NCBI GenBank assembly: GCA_947170725.1
Contig: CAMVUM010000022.1
Coordinates: forward strand, 1-54,765
From: an uncultured Prevotella sp.
GTDB taxonomy: Bacteria; Bacteroidota; Bacteroidia; Bacteroidales; Bacteroidaceae
Direction of reading: 5' to 3'
DNA length: 54,765 bases
Shown here: positions 9,358 to 18,619 of the stretch, in pieces
Position numbering within the stretch: the first letter of the stretch is position 1
How the letters are laid out: each line of letters starts with the position of its first letter
Notes under the pieces: generated by a model
Seen by the model: the letters and a program-made list of their open reading frames with translations, nothing else
What the model was told of the DNA's origin: nothing
Databases searched by the model: none
Made by a program: the position numbers and the translations under genes

Positions 9358-10512
9358 ATGAGAAATATACTCCGGACAATGGCGGTCGCAGTGACCGCGA
9401 TATGTATCACGGCATGTGACAACAGCGGAAAATTTCGCGTCGAAGGCAATATCAGTGAAGCAAAAGACTCTGTCCTCTATTTCGAGAACATGAGCCTCGC
9501 CGGTCCCGTGAAGGTTGATTCCGTAAGGCTTGGCGAGGACGGACGGTTCTGTTTTGAGGACAAGGCAACACCGGCGCCGGAGTTCTATAGGCTGCGCATA
9601 GCCGGACAAATAATCAATATCTCGGCCGACTCAACGGAGACTGTGACTGTGAAGGCCCGCTATCCGGAGATGGCCACCGGCTATGAGGTCAGCGGTTCTC
9701 CGGAATGTGAGCGTATCCGGGAATTGGCTCTCAAGCAGATAGGACTGCGCGACCGTGTTATGGCGATGGAGAGAGACTCCCGTCTGACCAACGACGAACG
9801 CATAGACAGTCTGAAGAAAATGGTGGAGGCATACAAGAATGATGTCAAGGCGGAATACATAATGAAAGCCCCGAAGGCCGCATCATCCTATTTCGCCCTC
9901 TTCCAGACATTGGGCGACTTTCTCCTGTTCGATCCGCGCAGTACTGAGGCGGACGTGAAGATGTTTGCTGCCGTGGCCACGAGCTGGGACACGTTCTATC
10001 CCGGGGCCGTTCGTGGCGAGAATCTGCACAACATCGCCATAGAGGGCATGAAGACCCAACGCATCATCAAACAGAAGAAAGAGGCGTCGCTCAGCCCGTC
10101 ACAAATAACGACTTCGGGTATCATAGAACTGTCACTTACGGACAACCGTGGACGCGAACGCACGCTCTCGTCGCTCAAGGGAAAAGTGGTTCTTCTCGAT
10201 TTCCACGCTTTTTCCACGCCGGAGTCGCCGCGTCGCATCCTCATGCTGCGCGAGCTTTACGGGAAATACCATGAACGCGGACTGGAAATCTATCAGGTGG
10301 CAGTAGACACGGACGAACATTACTGGAAACAGCAGACCATGGCCCTTCCGTGGATAAGCGTGCTGGCTCCTGACGGCCCGATGTCGCAGTGTGTAAGGGC
10401 ATACAACGTCAACAGCATACCGGAGTTCTTCCTCATTGACCGTGGAAACAGTCTGGTTTGCCGGTCGGAGCAAATCAAGGACCTTGAAGCCGAAATCGAA
10501 GCTCTTCTGTGA
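9358..10512 (+). CDS. DUF4369/TlpA-like lipoprotein lacking the CxxC motif
   Basis: This 384-residue lipoprotein has a signal peptide ending in lipobox ITAC (Cys20). Residues about 25-120 form a DUF4369-type beta domain (RVEGNISEAKDSVLYFENM), a helical linker follows, and residues about 250-384 form a thioredoxin fold of the TlpA/AhpC-TSA type (LSSLKGKVVLLDFHAFSTPE, then IPEFFLIDRG with the usual cis-Pro). Where active relatives have WCxxC, this protein reads FSTPESPR, so both redox cysteines are absent. It is therefore unlikely to be a thiol oxidoreductase and may bind or chaperone envelope clients. Similar cysteine-free relatives are, as far as I recall, found in other Bacteroidota. It is a single gene followed by a long inverted repeat. 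Confidence 0.87.
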   Translation: MRNILRTMAVAVTAICITACDNSGKFRVEGNISEAKDSVLYFENMSLAGPVKVDSVRLGEDGRFCFEDKATPAPEFYRLRIAGQIINISADSTETVTVKARYPEMATGYEVSGSPECERIRELALKQIGLRDRVMAMERDSRLTNDERIDSLKKMVEAYKNDVKAEYIMKAPKAASSYFALFQTLGDFLLFDPRSTEADVKMFAAVATSWDTFYPGAVRGENLHNIAIEGMKTQRIIKQKKEASLSPSQITTSGIIELSLTDNRGRERTLSSLKGKVVLLDFHAFSTPESPRRILMLRELYGKYHERGLEIYQVAVDTDEHYWKQQTMALPWISVLAPDGPMSQCVRAYNVNSIPEFFLIDRGNSLVCRSEQIKDLEAEIEALL

Positions 10513-10566
10513 TTTGATAAATTTAAACGCAAAGACTCGAAGAAAAAGCGTTCGATAATAATTTAA

Positions 10567-10637
10567 ACGCGAGGACGCAAAGGATTTGTATGTACATACT
10601 TTTGGCATGTTTTGACAAATCCTTTGCGTCCTCGCGT
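10567..10637. repeat. 23-bp perfect inverted repeat of the 'cgcaaagg' type
   Basis: Arms at 10567-10589 and 10615-10637 are perfectly complementary around a 25-nt loop, with flanking tttaaa on both sides. It lies between convergent genes and may terminate both. The sequence resembles dispersed 'acgcaaagacgcaaagg' repeats known from many bacterial genomes. A partial relative occurs near 13410-13470. Confidence 0.8.
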
Positions 10638-10654
10638 CTTTGTGTTTAAATAAC

Positions 10655-11032
10655 TTACAGCTTTGCGTTCTCCATGAATCTCGTCCGGTCGACGACGAAA
10701 CGCAGGTGGGTGCCCTCGCCAATGAGCGTGTCGCCTTGGCGGGCTTCAACGTGGAAATAGAGTTTGCGGCCGTCAATACGTTCGAGAGTTGCCGTTGCTG
10801 TCACGCAGGCACCCGTCAGCGACGGACGGAGATGCGATGAGGAAATCTGTCCGCCGACGGTAGTGCTCCCTTCGGGCAGATGGGGTGCGACGGCGAGCAT
10901 AGCGGCGTTCTCCATCAGGGCCATCATGGCCGGAGTGGCCAATACTGGCATGTCGCCGGAGCCCAGCGCGATTGCTGTCTGTTGGTCTGTCACGGTGAGC
11001 GTGGAAGTGTGGGTGAGTCCTTTTTCTAACAT
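10655..11032 (-). CDS. hotdog-fold thioesterase (FlK-like)
   Basis: This 125-residue cytoplasmic protein has the single hotdog domain of the fluoroacetyl-CoA thioesterase-like family. The helix segment TPAMMALMENAAMLAV (about residues 33-48) and the strand segment TTVGGQISSSHLRPSLTG (about 57-74) are typical. The Thr33/Glu41/His67 positions could match the Thr-Glu-His catalytic set of FlK. It should hydrolyse an acyl-CoA, but the natural substrate is unknown. It is a single gene, divergent from queH, with an unusually long predicted leader (about 190 nt) that contains three 22-bp tandem repeats. Confidence 0.85.
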   Translation of the reverse strand: MLEKGLTHTSTLTVTDQQTAIALGSGDMPVLATPAMMALMENAAMLAVAPHLPEGSTTVGGQISSSHLRPSLTGACVTATATLERIDGRKLYFHVEARQGDTLIGEGTHLRFVVDRTRFMENAKL

Positions 11033-11123
11033 GATTGTTGCTTTTTTTAGAGGTTATTGATATCCGGTTTTCCGTTGAGGTCGGATTGCTACGTGACATA
11101 AAGTGCCGCACCATACATCATAT

Positions 11124-11189
11124 CATGTGATTCTGCACATTGGTTCATGTGGTTCTGCACATTGGTTTATGAAGTACTACACATTATTA
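11124..11189. repeat. 22-bp tandem repeat, three units
   Basis: Units at 11124-11145 and 11146-11167 differ at one position, and 11168-11189 is a diverged third copy. All three carry the core ctgcacatt or ctacacatt. They lie in the predicted 5' leader of the thioesterase gene. Confidence 0.75.
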
Positions 11190-11224
11190 TATATATAATA
11201 CACGAAGCAACACGTCCTATTCTG

Positions 11225-11232
11225 CAAAGTTA
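11225..11232 (-). promoter_or_regulatory. -7 element, thioesterase promoter
   Basis: The minus strand reads TAACTTTG, an exact fit to TAnnTTTG. The start codon is 193 bp downstream at 11032, giving a long leader that spans the tandem repeats. Confidence 0.5.
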
Positions 11233-11275
11233 CGCTTTTTGTTGTCAACATCGGCCGATTGTGGTGGAAAAGGCT

Positions 11276-11283
11276 TAACTTTG
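11276..11283 (+). promoter_or_regulatory. -7 element, queH promoter
   Basis: TAACTTTG lies 13 bp upstream of the queH ATG at 11297, so the leader would be about 10 nt. No clear -33 box was found at the usual spacing. Confidence 0.55.
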
Positions 11284-11296
11284 CGTTCAAAAGACA

Positions 11297-11914
11297 ATGC
11301 GTATGAAGAAAAAACTGATACTGGAAGTTCCTGGAGGAGCAACGCGTGTGTTGCTCCACACATGCTGCGCGCCATGTTCGGCGGCCATAATAGAGTGTAT
11401 GGTGCAACATGGCATCACTCCCGTGATATACTACGCCAACCCGAACATATGGCCTTTGGAGGAATATCAGATACGAAAGGATGAATGTACGCGCTACGCC
11501 CGGTCGCTGGGACTGGAGATTGTTGACGCCGACTACGACCACGCTGCATGGCTGGGCTGTGTCGCAGGACTGGAGGCGGAACCCGAGCGGGGTGGCCGCT
11601 GCCTGAAATGTTTCACCATGCGCCTGGCTGACACGGCGCGCTATGCCGCTACCCACGGCTTCGCCGTCATTACCACAACACTGATGTCCAGTCGTTGGAA
11701 AAGTCTCGACCAAATCAACGAAGCCGGTCGGCGGGCTGTAGAACCGTATCCCGACGTGGCGTGGTGGGACCACAACTGGCGCAAAGGCGGACTGAACGAA
11801 CGACGTGCTGCCATAATCCGCGAATACGGATTCTACAATCAGCAATATTGCGGATGCGAATTCAGCATGAGAACAGAGTGTCCAGAGTTAAGAGTTAAGA
11901 GTGATGAGGTATGA
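11297..11914 (+). CDS. queH: epoxyqueuosine reductase QueH
   Basis: QueH carries out the last step of queuosine synthesis in tRNA, reducing epoxyqueuosine with an Fe-S cluster; it replaces QueG in many bacteria. The 205-residue protein shows the family cysteines: HTCCAPCS (about residues 21-28), a C..C pair in GRCLKCF (about 107-113), and QQYCGCEFS (about 187-195). An alternative ATG two codons later (MKKKL) would make little difference. The last ten or so residues (PELRVKSDEV) are encoded by the first unit of the repeat block at 11880-12173, so the native C-terminus was probably altered by repeat invasion. Confidence 0.93.
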   Translation: MRMKKKLILEVPGGATRVLLHTCCAPCSAAIIECMVQHGITPVIYYANPNIWPLEEYQIRKDECTRYARSLGLEIVDADYDHAAWLGCVAGLEAEPERGGRCLKCFTMRLADTARYAATHGFAVITTTLMSSRWKSLDQINEAGRRAVEPYPDVAWWDHNWRKGGLNERRAAIIREYGFYNQQYCGCEFSMRTECPELRVKSDEV

Positions 11915-12173
11915 GAGTTCAGAGTTCAGAGTGATGAGTGAAGAGGTATGATTACTCTTAAGGGCAGAGTTTTGCGTTAAGAGTTCAGAGTGAAGAGGTA
12001 TGAGAGTAGTTCAGAGCTCAGAGTGATGATGTATGATTACCATAGCCAGATTGATTGGAAAGTATATCAATCTCGTTACGCTCAGAGTTCAAGTCTTAAG
12101 AGTAATCATACCTCTTCACTCATCACTCATCACTCTGAACTACTCTCATACCTCATCACTCTTCACTCAATGA
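11880..12173. repeat. block of direct and interleaved inverted repeats
   Basis: Short direct repeats of the form gagttcagagtgatgag fill this block. A perfect 33-bp inverted repeat pairs 11930-11962 with 12095-12127. A perfect 22-bp inverted repeat pairs 11995-12016 with 12133-12154. The arms are interleaved rather than nested. Similar gaagagtgaggaatga text occurs after aroA near 36238-36270. It lies between convergent queH and mdh. Confidence 0.85.
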
Positions 12174-13166
12174 TTAGAGGTTCGGATTGATCTTGCTCCA
12201 TTCAGAGATAGCGGGCACGATGTTGAGCGTAACCAGCTCGTCGCGCATCTTGCAGAGGTGCTCATAGCTTGCGTCAAGCTTGGCGTTCTCCTCGTCAGTT
12301 CCCTGCGGAACGTTGTATGTGCAGCCGTCAGCACCCAGAGTGGTGTCCATAGCCATCATGATGTGGTTGTACTTCTCAGTCTGTACGTATGTACCTACGG
12401 GGAAGCGGAAAGGCTCACCGCCCATAGCGGAACGGATCATCTCGACAGACAGGTATGACGGGCTCTGGAATGAAGAACGGCCACGCAACTTGATGATGGC
12501 GGCACCGCCCTGCGTAACGTCCTTCTTCATCTGCTCCCACTCCTCGGCTGTGAACTCGTCGGTTCCGATGATGTCGGTCAGCTTGCGGCCGGCAACGGTA
12601 ACGTGAGAACCGAACACTGCCATCTGCTCTCCGTGGCCGCCGTATGTGGCGCAACCCTCAATCTCGTTACGCATCACACCGAACTTCTTTGCCAGAGCGC
12701 TCTGCAGACGTGTTGTGTCGAGGCCGGCGAGAGTCGTAACCTGTCCGGGCTTCAGACCTGAGTAGAGCAGAGTCACCAGACCCGTGAGGTCAGCGGGGTT
12801 GAAGATGATGACAACGTGCTTCACGTCGGGGCAGTATGTCTTGATATTCTTGCCAAGCTCCTCGGCAATCTTGCAGTTGCCGGCCAGCAGGTCCTCACGT
12901 GTCATGCCCTCCTTGCGGGGTGCACCACCTGAAGAAATGATATACTTCGCGTTCGTGAAAGCCTCCTTTACGTCCGTTGTTGCTGTGATCTTCACGTCGT
13001 TGAAACCGCTCTGACGCATTTCTTCTGCCACACCCTCGGGTGAGAATACGTCGTAGAGACAGATTTCACTTGTCAGACCCATCATGAGGGCGGTCTGAAC
13101 CATGTTTGAACCAATCATACCGGCTGCGCCGACGATTGTGAGTTTCTCGTTAGTTAAAAGTGCCAT
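12174..13166 (-). CDS. mdh: malate dehydrogenase (NAD-dependent)
   Basis: Malate dehydrogenase interconverts malate and oxaloacetate; in fermenting Bacteroidota it runs towards malate on the way to succinate. The start at 13166 gives 330 residues and begins MALLTNEKLTIVGAAGMIGS with the Rossmann glycine motif. The frame upstream to 13265 is in leader sequence and overlaps the -7 box. Later motifs are SSGGAPRKEGMTRED (about 85-100, substrate-loop arginines), NPADLTG, LAGLDTTRLQ and the catalytic His in TYGGHGEQMAVF. A predicted transcript starts near 13229. It converges on queH across the repeat block. Confidence 0.95.
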   Translation of the reverse strand: MALLTNEKLTIVGAAGMIGSNMVQTALMMGLTSEICLYDVFSPEGVAEEMRQSGFNDVKITATTDVKEAFTNAKYIISSGGAPRKEGMTREDLLAGNCKIAEELGKNIKTYCPDVKHVVIIFNPADLTGLVTLLYSGLKPGQVTTLAGLDTTRLQSALAKKFGVMRNEIEGCATYGGHGEQMAVFGSHVTVAGRKLTDIIGTDEFTAEEWEQMKKDVTQGGAAIIKLRGRSSFQSPSYLSVEMIRSAMGGEPFRFPVGTYVQTEKYNHIMMAMDTTLGADGCTYNVPQGTDEENAKLDASYEHLCKMRDELVTLNIVPAISEWSKINPNL

Positions 13167-13232
13167 AATTTGATAATTATATTTATGTATTAACGTAATA
13201 TTCTGTTTTGTCGCTCCTCCTGAAAAGCACCG

Positions 13233-13240
13233 CAAAGATA
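13233..13240 (-). promoter_or_regulatory. -7 element, mdh promoter
   Basis: The minus strand reads TATCTTTG 67 bp upstream of the mdh start at 13166. No convincing -33 box was seen. Confidence 0.5.
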
Positions 13241-13598
13241 GCAAAAAATAGTGTATCTGCGACATGCGCGCCCCACTTAAAATTGTTATTAATCCCTAAA
13301 CACTGTTCCAAATTCCACTTTTTCCGCCGGTAGCCGTACAAATTGCAATCTGCGGATGACATATATATAATGTGTGGATGATGGTCGTAAGAGCGATATT
13401 TCTGTTATAGATGAAAAGGCGCAAAGGACAAGGGGCGTTTTCGTGGTCTTTGCGTCTTTGTGGCATTTGCGTTTATGTTTTGTTTCGGATTGTGAACGGA
13501 TTGCTGAATTTTTATTCAATTTAGAAACACAATGACCGCTTTTCTTTCAAATTATCCGGGTAAGTTGCGTAAAATATGCAAAATTTGATGTTTTTATG
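13241..13598. other. intergenic stretch before the Sus operon
   Basis: No gene is visible. The part near 13410-13470 (aaggcgcaaagg ... ggtctttgcgtctttgtgg) is a decayed inverted repeat of the same type as 10567-10637. Confidence 0.5.
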
Positions 13599-13627
13599 TT
13601 GCTATAAGAAAAAAATGATTAACTTTG
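13599..13627 (+). promoter_or_regulatory. promoter of the SusC/SusD operon
   Basis: A partial -33 box (TTG, 13599-13601) is 18 bp from TAACTTTG (13620-13627). The susC-like ATG follows at 13677, giving a leader of about 45 nt. Confidence 0.6.
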
Positions 13628-13676
13628 CAAGTTGTAATTTAATATTTATTTTCTAAAATCAACTAAGAGAGTATTT

Positions 13677-16600
13677 ATGGAGAAAAGATTAACCATGATT
13701 TTGGCGTGTCTGTTCCTGTCGATAGGAATGGCATTAGCCCAAACAAAGGTGACAGGAACCGTGATATCTCAGGATGACGGCCAGCCGATTATCGGAGCAT
13801 CGGTAATTCCGGTCGGCTCAAAAACGGGAACCGTTACCAACTTTGATGGCCAGTTCACTCTGACCGTGCCCGCGGGCAAAAAGATTCAGGTGAGCTACAT
13901 CGGTATGGTGACAAAAACTCTGACACCTAAGCCAAACATGAAAATCACCTTGCAGTCAGACTCCCATACGTTGGGTGACGTCGTGGTGACGGGTATGCAA
14001 AAGACTGACCGCCGTACATTTACGGGTTCGGCAACAAAGGTGAAAGCTGAAGAAGCAATGATTGGAGGTATGCCGGATATCAGCCGTTCGTTGGAAGGAC
14101 GTGCCGCCGGTGTGTCAGTACAGAATGTATCGGGTACGTTCGGAACGGCTCCGAAAATCCGCGTGCGTGGTGCTACATCAATCTACGGAAGCTCAAAGCC
14201 GCTTTGGGTTGTCGATGGCGTAATCATGGAAGATATTACTGACGTAAGTGCGGACGACTTGTCTTCTGGTGATCCTGAGACACTTATCAGTTCCGCTATC
14301 GCAGGTTTGAACTCCGATGATATAGAAACATTTGATATTTTGAAAGACGGTGCCGCTACATCTATCTATGGAGCACGTGCCATGTCTGGTGTGATTGTCG
14401 TGACAACCAAGAAGGGTAAGATGGGTGCCGCCCATATAAACTATACGGGTGAGTTCACAACGCGTCTCAAGCCCAGCTACCGCAACTTCAATATCATGAA
14501 CTCTCAGGACCAGATGGGCATTTATCGTGAACTCAAAGACAAGGGATGGCTTTCTTTGTCAAGTGTGCTCAACGGAAGCAACTATGGAGTTTACGGAAAA
14601 ATGTATGAGTTGATAAATACATATAACTCAACTACAGGACAATTTGGTCTGCCTAACACCGTAGAAGCACAGAATCAGTATCTTTACAATGCTGAAATGC
14701 GCAACACCGACTGGTTTGACGAGTTGTTCTCAAACTCTATTATGCAGAATCATGCACTTAGCATCAGTGGCGGTACAGAAAAGTCAAACTACTATGTGTC
14801 AATGTCAGCTATGCTTGATCCGGGATGGTATAAGAAGAGCGACGTCAAGCGTTATACTGCTAACATGAACGTTACGCATCGTATTCTTGACAATCTTTCC
14901 GTAAACCTTATCAGTAGCGGAAGCTACCGTAAGCAGACTGCACCGGGTACGCTCGGACAGGATATAGACGTTGTTTCCGGTGAGGTGAAACGTGATTTTG
15001 ATATCAACCCCTATTCATACGCGCTCAACTCGTCGCGTGCTCTTGACCCAGATACATATTATCACACACAGTATGCTCCATTCAATATTTTCAACGAATT
15101 GGAAAATAACAATATGGATCTGAACGTGTTCGACTTGAAGTTCCAGGCAGAAGTGAAGTACAAACCTTTCAAGGATTTGGAACTTGCCGCAATAGGTGCC
15201 GTTAAATATGCCGGTTCTTCTCAGGAACACAACATTACGGAGAATTCAAATATGTCGCAGAGCTATCGTGCGGCAGACAACAGCCAGATTCGTGACAACA
15301 ACCCGTTCCTCTATGAGGATCCGGAGGACCCGTACGCCTTGGCTTATTCGGTATTGCCTAACGGAGGTTTCTATAAGCGTAAGGACAATCGCATGACAAG
15401 CTACGACTTCCGTGCGACGTTCAACTACAATCACACTTTCGCCAATGCTCACAACGTAAACCTCTTCGGTGGTACGGAAATAACCAGCATCGAGCGTTCT
15501 ACCTCACGTTTTGATGGTGTCGGAATGCAGTATGGCATGGGCTCGGTTCCTTTCTATACATATCAGTATTTCAAGAAGCTGACCGAAGAGAACTCTCTGT
15601 ATTACGAACTTGACAATACGGTGGACCGCAGTGCCGCTTTCTATGGTGTGCTTACATATTCATACAAGCAGAGATACAACCTCAACGGAACATTACGTTA
15701 TGAAGGTTCCAATAGAATGGGTAAGAGCACAAGCGCACGATGGCTGCCTACATGGAACGTTTCTGGTTCATGGAACATGCACGAGGAAGCATTCTTTAAT
15801 AAGTTGAGATCCGTTCTTTCTCACCTCACCATCAAGGCTTCTTATTCGTTGACAGCCGATCACGGACCATGGCAGTATGCGTCTAACACGACACCTATCT
15901 TCTATTCTTCAACACCGTGGCGTCCGTTCTCTTCCGATAAAGAACCGGGAATAGCAGAGTCTTATCCGCAGAACAACGAGCTGACTTATGAGAAGAAACA
16001 TGAGTTCAGCACCACATTGGAAACCGGTTTCCTTAACAACCGTATCAATTTGGAATTCGGTCTGTTCTTCCGTAACAACTATGACCTTATCGGACAGATT
16101 GTAACAATGCAGGCTCCTTCTGTACAGTATGCCAATGTCGCATCAATGAAGTCTCACGGTGAGGAACTTAGCATAACAACAGAGAATATCAAGACCAAAG
16201 ATTTCACTTGGACGACGAACCTCATATATTCTCACGCTGTAACCAAGGTTACTGACCTGAAGACACGATGCACAACAATGGACCTCATACAAGGAAGCGG
16301 TTTTGCTCTTGAAGGCTATCCTGCACGTGGTATATTCTCAATCCCGTTCATGGGACTTGACGAGAACGGTTTCCCGACGTTCATGAACGAGAAGGGCGAA
16401 ATCACTTCTACGGACATAAACTTCCAGGAGCGTGACAACAATAGCTATTTGAAGTATGAAGGACCGTCAGACCCCACGGTTACAGGTTCGTTCGGAAACG
16501 TGTTCACATATAAAGGCTTCCGCCTCAATATGTTCATCACATACGCATTTGGAAATGTGGTTCGACTTGACCCTGTCTTCTCTGCCCGTTATAATGACAT

Positions 16601-16988
16601 GAGCTCTATGACTAAGGAGTTCAACAACCGTTGGATGGTGCCGGGTGATGAGGCATACACCAATGTCCCTGTGATTCTTAGCTACCGTCAGTATAACGAC
16701 AACAACCAGTTGCGTTATGGATACAATGCTTACAATTATTCAACAGAGCGTATTGCCAAGGGTGACTTTATCCGTATGAAGGAAATATCACTCGGTTACG
16801 ACTTCCCCAAAGCATGGTTTAAGACCACAGCTCTCAAAAGCCTCTCGCTCAAACTTCAGGCAACCAACTTGTTCCTCATCTATTCTGACGACAAGCTGAA
16901 CGGCCAGGATCCGGAATTCTTCAATACCGGTGGTGTGGCTGCCCCGGTGCCCAAGCAGTTTACTCTTACAGTTAAAGCAGGCTTCTAA
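13677..16988 (+). CDS. SusC/RagA family TonB-linked outer membrane transporter
   Basis: This 1103-residue protein forms the outer-membrane barrel of a SusCD nutrient importer. A signal peptide (about residues 1-21) is followed by a CarboxypepD_reg-like domain (VTGTVISQDDGQPIIGASV, about 25-100), the plug with its start TGMQKTDRRTFTGS, and the SusC signature FDILKDGAATSIYGARA (about 220-236). The rest is a large beta-barrel ending in aromatic FTLTVKAGF. It has no N-terminal STN or anti-sigma interaction domain, so regulation by a dedicated anti-sigma factor is not indicated. It heads an operon with SusD, a metallohydrolase, DUF4302 and BACON lipoproteins. The accessory genes suggest a peptide or glycoprotein-derived substrate rather than a polysaccharide, as there is no glycosidase nearby. 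Confidence 0.95.
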   Translation: MEKRLTMILACLFLSIGMALAQTKVTGTVISQDDGQPIIGASVIPVGSKTGTVTNFDGQFTLTVPAGKKIQVSYIGMVTKTLTPKPNMKITLQSDSHTLGDVVVTGMQKTDRRTFTGSATKVKAEEAMIGGMPDISRSLEGRAAGVSVQNVSGTFGTAPKIRVRGATSIYGSSKPLWVVDGVIMEDITDVSADDLSSGDPETLISSAIAGLNSDDIETFDILKDGAATSIYGARAMSGVIVVTTKKGKMGAAHINYTGEFTTRLKPSYRNFNIMNSQDQMGIYRELKDKGWLSLSSVLNGSNYGVYGKMYELINTYNSTTGQFGLPNTVEAQNQYLYNAEMRNTDWFDELFSNSIMQNHALSISGGTEKSNYYVSMSAMLDPGWYKKSDVKRYTANMNVTHRILDNLSVNLISSGSYRKQTAPGTLGQDIDVVSGEVKRDFDINPYSYALNSSRALDPDTYYHTQYAPFNIFNELENNNMDLNVFDLKFQAEVKYKPFKDLELAAIGAVKYAGSSQEHNITENSNMSQSYRAADNSQIRDNNPFLYEDPEDPYALAYSVLPNGGFYKRKDNRMTSYDFRATFNYNHTFANAHNVNLFGGTEITSIERSTSRFDGVGMQYGMGSVPFYTYQYFKKLTEENSLYYELDNTVDRSAAFYGVLTYSYKQRYNLNGTLRYEGSNRMGKSTSARWLPTWNVSGSWNMHEEAFFNKLRSVLSHLTIKASYSLTADHGPWQYASNTTPIFYSSTPWRPFSSDKEPGIAESYPQNNELTYEKKHEFSTTLETGFLNNRINLEFGLFFRNNYDLIGQIVTMQAPSVQYANVASMKSHGEELSITTENIKTKDFTWTTNLIYSHAVTKVTDLKTRCTTMDLIQGSGFALEGYPARGIFSIPFMGLDENGFPTFMNEKGEITSTDINFQERDNNSYLKYEGPSDPTVTGSFGNVFTYKGFRLNMFITYAFGNVVRLDPVFSARYNDMSSMTKEFNNRWMVPGDEAYTNVPVILSYRQYNDNNQLRYGYNAYNYSTERIAKGDFIRMKEISLGYDFPKAWFKTTALKSLSLKLQATNLFLIYSDDKLNGQDPEFFNTGGVAAPVPKQFTLTVKAGF

Positions 16989-17007
16989 TATATTTGATAT
17001 TTAAGGT

Positions 17008-18585
17008 ATGAAAAGAAACAAATTATATATATTGTCGTTGGCATTGGCCACAGGACTCGGATTAACTTCCTGCAATGATTTCCTTGACGAGCTGCCGGAC
17101 AACCGAATGGAAATAAAGAATGCAGAGGAATTGAACTATATCTTGGTCAATGCCTATCCGAGTGTACACCCGGCTGCAGTTTTCGAATGGTATTCTGATA
17201 ATTCAACAGAATGTTACAATACGTCCTGGACAAGCGAACGCTTTCAGGAGCAGGCATACAGATGGCAGGAAATCACTGAGTCTTCAGAATCAGAAACTCC
17301 AAAGAAGGTTTGGGACGCATATTATTCGTCAATAGAAAATGCCAATCAGGTCATAAAGTTTATTGAGGAGAGTGATGACCCCTCACAGTTCAATGCTCAG
17401 TATGGCGAGGCTCTGATTGTTCGTGCCTATGCTATGTTCACCCTGAGCACAATGTTCTGTCAGGCGTACGACCCGGCAACCGCAGACACGGAGAATTCCG
17501 GTATGCCTTATCTGACCAAGCCTCAGGAATATGTCGGTGAGGTTTATCAGCGTGGAACTCTTGCTGAACTTTACGCTAAGGTTGAATCGGATATTCAGCG
17601 TGGACTTCCTCTCATCGAGAACAACTACGCCAAGCCTAAGTACCATTTCACGAAGGCTGCCGCCAATGCTTTTGCCGCACGCTTTTATCTGTATTATCAC
17701 AAGTATGATGAAGCCATCAGGTGTGCTGATGTCGTGCTTGGAAGCAACCCGGCAAGCACGCTCCGTGACTGGGCTTCATGGAATGCCCTTTCTGCTAACA
17801 AGCAGGTGCAGCCCAATGCTTATATCTCGGCCAACGAGGATGCTAATCTGCTGTTGCAGGTTGTAAATTCTCAGTGGGGAGTTTTCATCGGTCCTTATAT
17901 TGCCGGAGAGAAGTACACCCACAGTCATCTGATAGCCGATTATGAAACAATCTCGGCCAACGGTCCTTGGGGCAACAGCCAGCAAGCAATGGGATACGCC
18001 GTGTTCTATAATGACGACATGGCTACAAAGATGCTTCGTAAGATACCTTATGTCTTCGAATACATAGACATACAGGCCGGTATCGGTTATCCTCATTCCG
18101 TCTATCCGGTGTTCACAACGGATGAGACATTGATGGTACGTGCGGAGGCAAAAATATTGAAGGGTGATTTTATGGGCGGACTTGATGATATCAATGCAGA
18201 GCTGTCAAAGTTCACTGCAAATGGTGTTCGTCTGGATATGAATACAATCCGCTCATTCTATTCCGGTATAGGATATGATGCGCCAATGTCTCCTACGCCC
18301 AAGAAGGAATTGCATCCGTGGTTCACTATTGAGAACGGTAGCGATATGGAGAACATGCTCCAGTGTCTGCTTCAGTTGCGCCGTCTGGTTACGATACATG
18401 AAGGTTTGCGTTTGCAGGATGTCAAGCGTTATGGTATAACGATATATCGTCGTCGTATAAACAAATCGGTTCAGATTCTTGAAGTGACGGATAAGATGGA
18501 GAAGGGTGATGACCGTCTGGCCATACAGTTGCCGCAGGAAGTCATTTCTATCGGTTTGCCTGCCAATCCAAGAAGAAATAAATAA
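17008..18585 (+). CDS. SusD/RagB family substrate-binding lipoprotein
   Basis: This 525-residue surface lipoprotein is the lid that captures substrate for the SusC-like barrel. The signal peptide ends in lipobox LTSC (Cys22), followed by NDFLDELPDNRMEIKNAEEL, typical for the family. TPR-like helices occupy about residues 75-240 (EALIVRAYAMFTLSTMFCQAY; FTKAAANAFAARFYLYYHKYDEAIRCAD). The C-terminal part is more diverse and ends LPQEVISIGLPANPRRNK. It starts 19 bp after the susC stop. Confidence 0.93.
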   Translation: MKRNKLYILSLALATGLGLTSCNDFLDELPDNRMEIKNAEELNYILVNAYPSVHPAAVFEWYSDNSTECYNTSWTSERFQEQAYRWQEITESSESETPKKVWDAYYSSIENANQVIKFIEESDDPSQFNAQYGEALIVRAYAMFTLSTMFCQAYDPATADTENSGMPYLTKPQEYVGEVYQRGTLAELYAKVESDIQRGLPLIENNYAKPKYHFTKAAANAFAARFYLYYHKYDEAIRCADVVLGSNPASTLRDWASWNALSANKQVQPNAYISANEDANLLLQVVNSQWGVFIGPYIAGEKYTHSHLIADYETISANGPWGNSQQAMGYAVFYNDDMATKMLRKIPYVFEYIDIQAGIGYPHSVYPVFTTDETLMVRAEAKILKGDFMGGLDDINAELSKFTANGVRLDMNTIRSFYSGIGYDAPMSPTPKKELHPWFTIENGSDMENMLQCLLQLRRLVTIHEGLRLQDVKRYGITIYRRRINKSVQILEVTDKMEKGDDRLAIQLPQEVISIGLPANPRRNK

Positions 18586-18619
18586 GTGTTGAGTAATAAC
18601 AATAAAGACATTTAAAGAT

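Noticed and set aside
8621..9361. several small ORFs in the 8.5-9.3 kb gap
   Set aside because: They depend on the palindromic repeat and have no start sites, family resemblance or codon pattern like the neighbours.
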